A stretch of DNA of 6,076 nucleotides from Lysobacterales bacterium (lineage in GTDB: Bacteria; Pseudomonadota; Gammaproteobacteria; Xanthomonadales; Rhodanobacteraceae), in NCBI GenBank assembly GCA_013298265.1, contig JAAFHE010000264.1, positions 1 through 6,076 of the forward strand, read 5' to 3'. The notes beneath the pieces are model-generated. The model had not been told where the DNA came from, did no database searches, and worked only from the letters and a program-made list of their open reading frames with translations. This document shows positions 1-5,333 of the stretch, piece after piece (position 1 is the first letter of the stretch; the number at the start of each line of letters is the position of its first letter). The position numbers and the translations under genes are program-made.

Positions 1-1
1 C

Positions 2-1141
2 GAGCGCCAGCAGCGCGAACGGGCGCACCTGCAGAGCTTTGTCGATCGCTTCAAGGCCAAGGCCAGCAAGGCGCGCCAAGCGCAAAGCCGCGTCAAGGCG
101 CTGGAGCGCATGGTGGAGATCGCACCGATCCGCGCGGCCTCGTCGATTCGTTTCGAATTCCGCAAACCCGAAGCCTTGCCCTATCCACTGGCGCGCCTGG
201 ACAATGCTTCGGCCGGATATGCCGACCGCAATGTGCTTGAGAGCGTCAAGTTCGGGCTCGTGCCGGGCGACCGCATCGCCCTGCTCGGTGCCAACGGCGC
301 CGGCAAGTCGACCCTGATCAAGCTGCTCTCCGGTGCCATTGAAAATCGCAGCGGCGAGCGCTTCGAAGCCAAGGGCCTTCGCATCGGTTACTTCGCCCAG
401 CACCAGCTGGAAACGCTGGACCCCGCCGCGAGCGCGATCGAACATCTCAAGCGCCTTGATGACAAGCTCGGCGAGCAAGCCGCGCGCGATTTTCTCGGCG
501 GCTTCGGTTTCGTTGGTGATCGCGCCCTGGAACCCGTGGCGCCGTTCTCCGGCGGCGAGAAAGCGCGCCTGTGTCTGGCGCTCGTCGTCTGGCAGCGCCC
601 GAACCTGCTGCTGCTCGACGAGCCCACCAATCATCTGGACCTCGACATGCGCGAGGCGCTGACCGAAGCGCTCAACGATTTCGACGGCGCGGTCGTGCTG
701 GTCGCGCACGATCGCGCGTTGATCCGCACCTGCTGCGAGACCCTGCTCCTCGTCGGTGCAGGACGTGTGCAGCCGTACGAGGGCGACCTCGAAGACTACG
801 CCCGCATCGTGTTACGCCAGAACGCAGAAGCCGCCGCCGCCGCGGCACCGCTCACGGTTGCGGCACCCGCGCGCAAGCTCGACCGGCGCGAACGCGCCGA
901 TCAGCGCGCGCGCGAAGCACCGCTGCGCAAGGAAATACAGAGGCTGGAAAAGCGCATGAGCGAACTCAGCGAACGCAAGCGCACGCTGGAAGCGGCCCTG
1001 GTGGATCCGACACTTTATGAAACACCGTCCAAGGCTACCCAACTCGCGCGCGAGATTGGCGAAGTCGCCAGCGAACTGAGCCGGATCGAGGATAGCTGGC
1101 TACAGGCGCAGGAGACGCTCGAACAGGCCGGTGTCGATTGA
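2..1141 (+). CDS. yheS: ABC-F family ATPase, YheS-like (5' end cut off)
   Basis: This is the 3' part of a soluble ABC-F protein, a family of twin-ATPase proteins that act on the ribosome rather than in membranes. The reading frame is open from base 2, so the ATG at 110 is internal. The first ~40 codons encode a charged helical linker (HLQSFVDRFKAKASKARQAQ) that matches the inter-domain, P-site-tRNA-facing arm of YheS. The second ATPase domain follows: Walker A GANGAGKST at 287-313, signature SGGEKAR at 548-568 and Walker B with LLLLDEPTNHLD at 605-640. An Ala-rich spacer (about 827-865) then leads to a charged C-terminal coiled coil (about 870-1130), also typical of YheS. The first ATPase domain lies outside the window. 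No terminator is evident after the stop, and sat starts 78 nt on. Family assignment is secure; YheS rather than another ABC-F member rests on close remembered similarity through the linker and second domain. Confidence 0.93.
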   Translation, partial: ERQQRERAHLQSFVDRFKAKASKARQAQSRVKALERMVEIAPIRAASSIRFEFRKPEALPYPLARLDNASAGYADRNVLESVKFGLVPGDRIALLGANGAGKSTLIKLLSGAIENRSGERFEAKGLRIGYFAQHQLETLDPAASAIEHLKRLDDKLGEQAARDFLGGFGFVGDRALEPVAPFSGGEKARLCLALVVWQRPNLLLLDEPTNHLDLDMREALTEALNDFDGAVVLVAHDRALIRTCCETLLLVGAGRVQPYEGDLEDYARIVLRQNAEAAAAAAPLTVAAPARKLDRRERADQRAREAPLRKEIQRLEKRMSELSERKRTLEAALVDPTLYETPSKATQLAREIGEVASELSRIEDSWLQAQETLEQAGVD

Positions 1142-1219
1142 TGGATTCCACTTGACGCGCCGACTTACCCGCGGCGGACATTAAACGCATTGCTACTAAT
1201 CAACCCCGGAATACCACCC

Positions 1220-2941
1220 ATGAGTCAACTCATCGCGCCGCACGGCGGCACCCTTGTCGACCTGCTGGTTGCACCTGCCGAGCGCGACGCCCTCAAGCAC
1301 GAAGCCGCGACGCTACCCGGCTGGGACCTCAACCCGCGCCAGCTCTGCGACCTCGAACTGCTGATGACCGGCGCGTTCTCGCCGCTACGCGGCTTCCTTG
1401 GCCGCACCGATTACGACAGCGTCTGCCGCGACATGCGTCTGGCTGACGGGACGCTATGGCCGATGCCCGTCACGCTCGACGTGAGCCGCGAATTCGTCGA
1501 CAAGCTCGGCACGGCCCGACGCATCGCCCTGCGCGATCCCGAGGGTGTCGCGCTGGCGGTGCTCGACATCGACGAAGCCTGGGAGGCGGACCGCGAAGCC
1601 GAAGCCCATGCGGTGTTCGGCACGAATGATCCTCTGCACGCGGGCGCGGCCTGGCTGCTGAATCGTGCCGGCCCGGTCTATCTCGGCGGCCGCGTAAGCG
1701 GAATCGTGCTGCCGCACCACTACGACTTCCGTCATTTGCGCCTGACCCCGCGCGAGGTGCGCGCGCAGTTCGACAAGTTGGGCTGGCGCCGCATCGTGGC
1801 GTTCCAGACGCGCAACCCCATGCACCGCGCGCACCTCGAGCTGACGTTCCGCGCCGCGCAGATCGCCGAAGCGAACCTGCTGATCCATCCCAGCGTCGGC
1901 ATGACCAAGCCGGGCGACATAGACCACTACACGCGTGTGCGCTGCTACGAAAAACTGATCGGGCACTACCCCGAGCAGACCAGCATGCTGTCGCTGCTGC
2001 ACCTGGCCATGCGTATGGGCGGTCCGCGCGAAGCGCTGTGGCACGCCATCATTCGCAAGAACCACGGCTGCTCGCATTTCATCGTCGGCCGCGATCACGC
2101 CGGCCCCGGCAATGGCAGCGACGGCAAGCCGTTCTACGGTCCGTACGATGCGCAGGAACTCGTCGCGAAGCACCAGGCGGAACTCGGCATCCAGATGGTG
2201 CCGTTCCAGGAAATGCTGTACGTGCAGGAACGCGCGCAGTACGCGCCGGCCGATGAGATTCAGCCTGGCGAAACCGTGCTGAACATCTCCGGCACCGAGC
2301 TGCGCCGCCGCCTGCATGAAGGTCTCGACATACCGGAGTGGTTCACTTATCCGGAAGTCGTGGCGGAGCTGCGCCGCACGCATCCGGCGCGGCACAGGCA
2401 GGGCTTCACGGTGTTCTTCACCGGCCTTTCCGGCGCTGGCAAGTCAACGCTGGCCAATGCGCTGATGGTTCGCCTGCTCGAACTCGGCACGCGCCCGGTC
2501 ACACTGCTCGACGGCGACATCGTGCGCAGGCATCTGTCGTCCGAACTCGGCTTCTCGCGCGAGCACCGCAACCTCAACGTACAACGCATCGGTTTCGTCG
2601 CCAGCGAAATCACCAAGAATGGCGGCATCGCAATTTGTGCGCCGATCGCACCCTATGCGGCCGCGCGCAAGGAAGTGCGCGAGATGATTTCGCAGTACGG
2701 CCTGTTCGTTGAAACCCACATCGCCACGCCGTTGGACGTCTGCGAACAGCGTGATCGCAAGGGACTGTATGCACTGGCGCGCGCCGGCAAGCTCAAGGAG
2801 TTCACCGGCATCAGCGATCCGTACGAAGCGCCCGAAACACCGGAACTGCGCATTGATACGAGCGAGATGAACCCGGACGAAGCAGTTCAGCGCATCGTGC
2901 TGAAACTCGAAAACCTCGGTCTTATCCGACCGCGCAGCTGA
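1220..2941 (+). CDS. sat: Bifunctional sulfate adenylyltransferase / adenylylsulfate kinase
   Basis: A 573-residue fusion that activates sulfate in the cytoplasm: ATP plus sulfate gives APS, then APS plus ATP gives PAPS, for assimilation or sulfation. Residues ~1-165 form the PUA-like N-terminal domain. The ATP sulfurylase catalytic domain (~166-385) has QTRNPMHRAH (196-205), which includes the HxxH motif 202-205, GRDHAG (290-295) and ISGTELRRRL (356-365). The APS kinase domain (~395-573) has P-loop GLSGAGKST (402-410), DGD (431-433), the loop IAPY (476-479) and FTGISDPYE (528-536). Domain order and length resemble the fused enzymes of Aquifex and Thiobacillus rather than the CysD/CysN(C) system. 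The start chosen is ATG 1220 (MSQLIAPHGG, the usual Sat N-terminus). An in-frame TTG at 1190 would add ten residues without family support. The ribosome site is weak (GGA at 1208-1210). No other cysteine-pathway gene lies in the window and no clear promoter was found in the 78-nt gap upstream. Confidence 0.95.
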   Translation: MSQLIAPHGGTLVDLLVAPAERDALKHEAATLPGWDLNPRQLCDLELLMTGAFSPLRGFLGRTDYDSVCRDMRLADGTLWPMPVTLDVSREFVDKLGTARRIALRDPEGVALAVLDIDEAWEADREAEAHAVFGTNDPLHAGAAWLLNRAGPVYLGGRVSGIVLPHHYDFRHLRLTPREVRAQFDKLGWRRIVAFQTRNPMHRAHLELTFRAAQIAEANLLIHPSVGMTKPGDIDHYTRVRCYEKLIGHYPEQTSMLSLLHLAMRMGGPREALWHAIIRKNHGCSHFIVGRDHAGPGNGSDGKPFYGPYDAQELVAKHQAELGIQMVPFQEMLYVQERAQYAPADEIQPGETVLNISGTELRRRLHEGLDIPEWFTYPEVVAELRRTHPARHRQGFTVFFTGLSGAGKSTLANALMVRLLELGTRPVTLLDGDIVRRHLSSELGFSREHRNLNVQRIGFVASEITKNGGIAICAPIAPYAAARKEVREMISQYGLFVETHIATPLDVCEQRDRKGLYALARAGKLKEFTGISDPYEAPETPELRIDTSEMNPDEAVQRIVLKLENLGLIRPRS

Positions 2942-2956
2942 TCCTCGGCGCACGAA

Positions 2957-2987
2957 TGCAGTCCCGGCAAACCATGCCGGGACTGCA
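2957..2987. terminator. Hairpin between convergent sat and peroxidase genes, probable bidirectional terminator
   Basis: A perfect 13-bp inverted repeat, TGCAGTCCCGGCA and TGCCGGGACTGCA, is separated by a 5-nt loop (AACCA, 2970-2974). It fills most of the 52-nt gap between the stop codon of sat (2941) and the stop codon of the minus-strand peroxidase (2994). Position and stem strength fit a terminator serving both genes. No T-tract follows on either strand (GGGCGC on plus, TTCGTG on minus), so it is not a textbook intrinsic terminator. It may instead be a 3'-end stabilising hairpin. Confidence 0.7.
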
Positions 2988-2993
2988 GGGCGC

Positions 2994-3551
2994 TCACTGC
3001 GCCGGCGTTTGGGCGATGGCCTTCTCGATCGCGGCGACCAGCTCCGCATCATCGGGCTTTACCTTGCTGGAGAAGTCTCCGACGACCTTGCCATCACGAC
3101 CGACCAGATACTTGTAGAAGTTCCAGCTCGGGTAGCGCTCGCCGCTTGCCGCGGCTAGGCGCTGATACAGCGGCGTCGCGTCGGCCTTGGTCACATGGAC
3201 TTTTTCGAACATGGGAAATTTCACGCCGTAGGTCAGCGTGCAGAACGCCTGGATCTCCTGCTCGCTGCCCGGCTCCTGCTGCATGAAATCGTTGGACGGG
3301 AAGCCAAGCACGGCGAAGCCCTTGCCTGCGTATTTCGCATGCAGTTTTTCCAGGCCCTCGTACTGGGGTGTGAAGCCACACTTGCTCGCGGTATTCACGA
3401 TCAGCAGCACCTTTCCGTCGTACTGCTTGCACAGCGAAACCTTCTCCTTGCCAGCCAGCGGGCGGTATTCGGCGTTGAGCAGTTCGCTGCAAGCCAACGC
3501 CGGGCCGCTGGTGACTAGCGACAACAGAAACACAGTCAGGATTCGACGCAT
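2994..3551 (-). CDS. Exported glutathione peroxidase family protein (BtuE-like)
   Basis: A 185-residue thiol peroxidase of the GPx fold, predicted to reduce hydrogen or organic peroxides with thioredoxin or glutathione. The N-terminus MRRILTVFLLSLVTSGPALA is a signal peptide with an ALA|C signal peptidase I site after residue 20, so the protein probably works in the periplasm. The Cys is not preceded by a canonical lipobox. The peroxidatic residue is Cys58 in NTASKCGFTPQY (Cys, not selenocysteine). Cys104 in FCTLTYGVKFPMF aligns with the probable resolving Cys of E. coli BtuE. Trp143-Asn144 supply two members of the catalytic tetrad. The usual FPCNQF block reads FPSNDF (84-89): the Cys is Ser86 and the tetrad Gln is Asp88. 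The start is supported by AGGAG at 3558-3562 (minus strand), 6 nt from the ATG. It appears monocistronic, divergent from the ABC operon. Confidence 0.92.
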   Translation of the reverse strand: MRRILTVFLLSLVTSGPALACSELLNAEYRPLAGKEKVSLCKQYDGKVLLIVNTASKCGFTPQYEGLEKLHAKYAGKGFAVLGFPSNDFMQQEPGSEQEIQAFCTLTYGVKFPMFEKVHVTKADATPLYQRLAAASGERYPSWNFYKYLVGRDGKVVGDFSSKVKPDDAELVAAIEKAIAQTPAQ

Positions 3552-3610
3552 GGGACTCTCCTAAGCGGTGGGAAGCATGCCGAGCATACCCTGTCGCCAC
3601 TGCTAAGCTG

Positions 3611-3650
3611 CGGTTTTTCTGAGATTTTATCTACGGACTTCGGTTTTTCT
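3611..3650. repeat. Direct repeat of decamer CGGTTTTTCT, 30-bp period
   Basis: Identical copies of CGGTTTTTCT occur at 3611-3620 and 3641-3650, with starts 30 bp apart. The second copy runs into TTGACA (3650-3655), which lies 22 bp upstream of the promoter's TTGACG. The placement, upstream of the plus-strand promoter and within the likely peroxidase promoter zone, would suit a regulator site, but two ten-base T-rich copies could also be chance. Confidence 0.4.
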
Positions 3651-3671
3651 TGACAGCGTGGGAAAAAGTGC

Positions 3672-3699
3672 TTGACGGTTTTCAGTATGGTGTTATAGT
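3672..3699 (+). promoter_or_regulatory. Sigma70-type promoter of the GntR/ABC operon
   Basis: TTGACG (3672-3677) and TATAGT (3694-3699) are separated by 16 bp, each one mismatch from the sigma70 consensus. An A-tract (GGAAAAAG, 3661-3668) lies just upstream. The predicted transcription start is near 3706, leaving a leader of about 37 nt before the ATG at 3743. It is the only strong promoter-like pair I found in the divergent region and is correctly oriented for the four-gene operon. Confidence 0.75.
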
Positions 3700-3713
3700 T
3701 CACTACAACACCA
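3688..3713. promoter_or_regulatory. 26-bp palindrome, probable operator of the GntR regulator
   Basis: The left arm TGGTGTTATAGT (3688-3699) and right arm ACTACAACACCA (3702-3713) are inverted copies with one mismatch in 12 (A3695 against C3706), around a 2-bp centre (TC). The palindrome covers the whole -10 hexamer and the predicted start point, so a bound dimer would block RNA polymerase. GntR proteins bind as dimers to such inverted repeats, and a GntR gene of the YtrA type is second in the operon. That this regulator binds here is inference from position and symmetry. Confidence 0.72.
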
Positions 3714-3742
3714 CCCAAGCAAAGCACTTCGAAGGACCCGCC

Positions 3743-4099
3743 ATGAAAGTCAGCGCCATCGTCACCGTACTGATCGCTTCGTTCACCTTTGTGGCCGGCG
3801 CCGCCATCGAGCGCGCCACCCGTGAAGCCGCCACTCCGGCCAAGCCCGCCGCCAGCGCTACCGCACCGAAAGTAGCGCCGGAACGCGTCGCCACCTTGGT
3901 AACGCTGCCCGAAGTTACCGTGCGCCCGAGCGCCGAGGACATCGCGCTGGCCTTCGCCGAGCCGGTTGCAGGCGCTGAAACCGACGCAAGTGCCGTACCC
4001 GATTCCCCCATTCGCCCCAGTGCCGTTACGAGCAGAGGCAGTTTCGACATGCCCTACTATTCGTTTGGCAAAGTGCTGCCGCAGGTGAGCCAGGACTGA
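3743..4099 (+). CDS. Small exported or membrane-anchored protein of unknown function, first gene of the ABC operon
   Basis: I do not recognise this 118-residue protein. Residues 4-21 are hydrophobic after Met-Lys (MKVSAIVTVLIASFTFVAGA), either a signal peptide cut near VAGA|A or a membrane anchor with the rest in the periplasm. Residues 25-55 are rich in Ala, Pro, Thr and Lys and probably unstructured. RPSA occurs twice (61-64 and 91-94), the first inside LPEVTVRPSAED. The C-terminus, FDMPYYSFGKVLPQVSQD, is the only aromatic-rich part and may be a conserved binding element. The start chosen is ATG 3743 with GAAGGA at 3731-3736, six bases upstream. An in-frame TTG at 3650 lies upstream of the promoter and cannot be used by its transcript. 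The regulator gene follows after 5 nt, so co-transcription is likely. Possible roles are accessory subunit of the transporter or sensor for its inducer; neither is shown by the sequence. Confidence 0.8.
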   Translation: MKVSAIVTVLIASFTFVAGAAIERATREAATPAKPAASATAPKVAPERVATLVTLPEVTVRPSAEDIALAFAEPVAGAETDASAVPDSPIRPSAVTSRGSFDMPYYSFGKVLPQVSQD

Positions 4100-4104
4100 A
4101 CCTC

Positions 4105-4479
4105 ATGACCATTACGTGGAATGACAACACCCCGATCTACCGCCAACTGCGCGATCGCGTCGTGGCGATGATCCTGGACGGTGTGCTGAACGAAGGGGAC
4201 GCCCTGCCCTCGGTTCGCCAGGTCGCTGCGGATTTCCAGCTCAATCCGATCACGGTGTCCAAGGCATACCAAGAGCTGGTCGAAGAACAACTGGTCGAAA
4301 AAAGACGGGGATTGGGTATGTACGTCAACGAAGGTGCACGCGATGCATTGCTCAAGAACGAACGTGAGCGGTTTCTGCGCGAAGAGTGGCCCAGCCTGTA
4401 TGCGCGCCTGAAGCGCCTGGGCCTGGACGTGGAAAGACTGGTACAGGACAGCCGCAACATGGAAGGAGCCTCGTCATGA
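4105..4479 (+). CDS. GntR family transcriptional regulator, YtrA subfamily
   Basis: A 124-residue DNA-binding repressor, probably autoregulatory. Residues ~9-75 form a GntR winged helix-turn-helix: PIYRQLRDRVV, then LPSVRQVAADFQLNPITVSK (34-53) spanning the helix-turn-helix, then AYQELVEEQLVEKRRGLGMYV ending in the wing. The short C-terminal part (76-124) is charged and helical, as in the YtrA subfamily, which lacks the large FadR, HutC or MocR effector domains. YtrA-type regulators typically sit next to ABC transporter genes and repress them until an inducer appears, often cell-envelope stress. The ATG is preceded by CAGGA (4091-4095), 9 nt upstream. The stop overlaps the next gene's start as ATGA (4476-4479), indicating translational coupling. 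The palindrome at 3688-3713 is the likely target. Confidence 0.93.
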   Translation: MTITWNDNTPIYRQLRDRVVAMILDGVLNEGDALPSVRQVAADFQLNPITVSKAYQELVEEQLVEKRRGLGMYVNEGARDALLKNERERFLREEWPSLYARLKRLGLDVERLVQDSRNMEGASS

Positions 4480-5333
4480 GTGCAGTAATCCAGGCCAACC
4501 GCCTGAGCAAGCGTTTCGGCACTACACCGGCGCTGGACGACGTCAGCTTCTCGGTCGAGGCCGGCCGCATCGTCGGCCTGATCGGCCCGAACGGCGCCGG
4601 CAAGACTACCGCGCTGAAAGCCATTCTCGGCCTGACCGATTTCCAGGGCGACCTTTCCGTCCTCGGTCTCGATCCGCGCAAACAGCGCCATGAACTGATG
4701 CAGCACGTCTGTTTTATCGCCGACGTCGCGGTGCTGCCGCGCTGGATACGAGTCAACGAAGCGGTCGAGTTCGTCGCCGGAGTACATCCGCGCTTCTCGC
4801 GAGCCAAATGCGAACAGTTCCTCGCCCGCACCAAGCTCAAGCCGCGCATGCGGGTGCGCGAAATGTCCAAGGGCATGATCGTTCAGCTGCATCTGGCTCT
4901 GGTCATGGCCATCGACGCGCGCCTGCTGGTGCTCGACGAACCAACGCTGGGCCTGGACATCCTCTACCGCAAGGAGTTCTACCAGAGCCTGCTCAACGAT
5001 TACTTCGACGAGCAGAAGACCATCATCATCACGACGCACCAGGTCGAAGAGGTCGAGCACATCCTTACCGACCTCATGTTCATACGCGACGGCAAGATCG
5101 TGCTCGACGCGAGCATGGATGCGGTTGCCGAGCGTTTCACCGAAGTCATGGTCAATCCGGACAGGGCCGCCGCTGCGCGTGCGCTGCAACCGCTAGGGGA
5201 GCGCCAGATCTTCGGCAAGTCGATCTTCCTCTTCGACGGCACCGACAAGTCACACCTGGCCGAGCTCGGCGAAGTCCGTCAGCCCAACATTGCCGACCTG
5301 TTCGTGGCCACCATGAAAGGAACCTACGCATGA
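4476..5333 (+). CDS. ABC transporter ATP-binding protein (YtrB-like)
   Basis: A 285-residue ATPase subunit that would energise the membrane permease encoded next. Walker A is GPNGAGKTT (37-45), Walker B LLVLDEP (150-156), the D-loop region GLDIL (159-163) and the switch histidine H188 in TTHQ. The signature is MSKGM (130-134) where LSGGQ is usual. The segment expected to hold the Q-loop reads VCFIADVAVLP (78-88), with no Gln. Such degenerate signatures occur in ATPases paired with ABC-2 type permeases. Residues beyond ~215 form a C-terminal extension of the kind seen in ABC-2 exporter ATPases. The start chosen is ATG 4476, with AAGGAG at 4463-4468; the frame is open to an earlier codon at 4386, but that would overlap the regulator by 94 nt. 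It overlaps GntR by 4 nt and the permease by 4 nt. The substrate cannot be told from this sequence. Confidence 0.93.
   Translation: MSAVIQANRLSKRFGTTPALDDVSFSVEAGRIVGLIGPNGAGKTTALKAILGLTDFQGDLSVLGLDPRKQRHELMQHVCFIADVAVLPRWIRVNEAVEFVAGVHPRFSRAKCEQFLARTKLKPRMRVREMSKGMIVQLHLALVMAIDARLLVLDEPTLGLDILYRKEFYQSLLNDYFDEQKTIIITTHQVEEVEHILTDLMFIRDGKIVLDASMDAVAERFTEVMVNPDRAAAARALQPLGERQIFGKSIFLFDGTDKSHLAELGEVRQPNIADLFVATMKGTYA

Larger units (their letters stand above)
3552..3742. other. Divergent intergenic region, AT-richer than its surroundings
   Basis: This 191-bp stretch separates the peroxidase gene (minus) from the ABC operon (plus). It holds the peroxidase Shine-Dalgarno, a repeated decamer CGGTTTTTCT (3611-3620 and 3641-3650), the operon promoter and the palindrome described separately. 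For the peroxidase, TAAAAT on the minus strand (plus positions 3624-3629) resembles a -10 element, but I found no convincing -35 at the right distance, so its promoter is not annotated. Confidence 0.6.

Noticed and set aside
1152..1200. Promoter for sat in the gap after yheS (TTGACG at 1152-1157, TACTAAT at 1194-1200)
   Set aside because: The two elements are 36 bp apart and neither has a partner at 16-18 bp, so no usable promoter pair can be supported.
1190..1222. TTG at 1190 as the start of sat
   Set aside because: It adds MLLINPGIPP before the conserved MSQLIAPHGG start; the ATG at 1220 gives the normal family N-terminus.
1454..2395. Long minus-strand open frame of 313 codons inside sat
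   Set aside because: It lies wholly antisense to a well-supported enzyme gene, its translation shows no recognisable domain, and GC-rich third-position bias readily creates such open antisense frames.
3650..3655. TTGACA as the -35 of a second plus-strand promoter
   Set aside because: At 16-18 bp downstream the sequence is GC-containing (around TGACGG) with no -10-like hexamer.
3567..3727. Minus-strand open frame reading from 3727 across the intergenic region
   Set aside because: It overlaps the promoter and palindrome, has no ribosome site at its start, and its translation resembles no protein family.
3650..3742. TTG at 3650 as the start of the small protein gene
   Set aside because: It lies upstream of the -35 and -10 elements, while ATG 3743 has a good Shine-Dalgarno and begins a typical export signal.
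4386..4475. Upstream extension of the ABC ATPase gene from 4386
   Set aside because: It would overlap gntR by 94 nt and add residues absent from the family. ATG 4476 has AAGGAG at good spacing and begins the normal ATPase N-terminus.
4137..5189. Minus-strand open frame of 350 codons opposite gntR and the ABC ATPase
   Set aside because: It is antisense to two genes with clear family motifs. Its His/Asp/Arg-rich translation matches nothing I recognise and is typical of a shadow frame.
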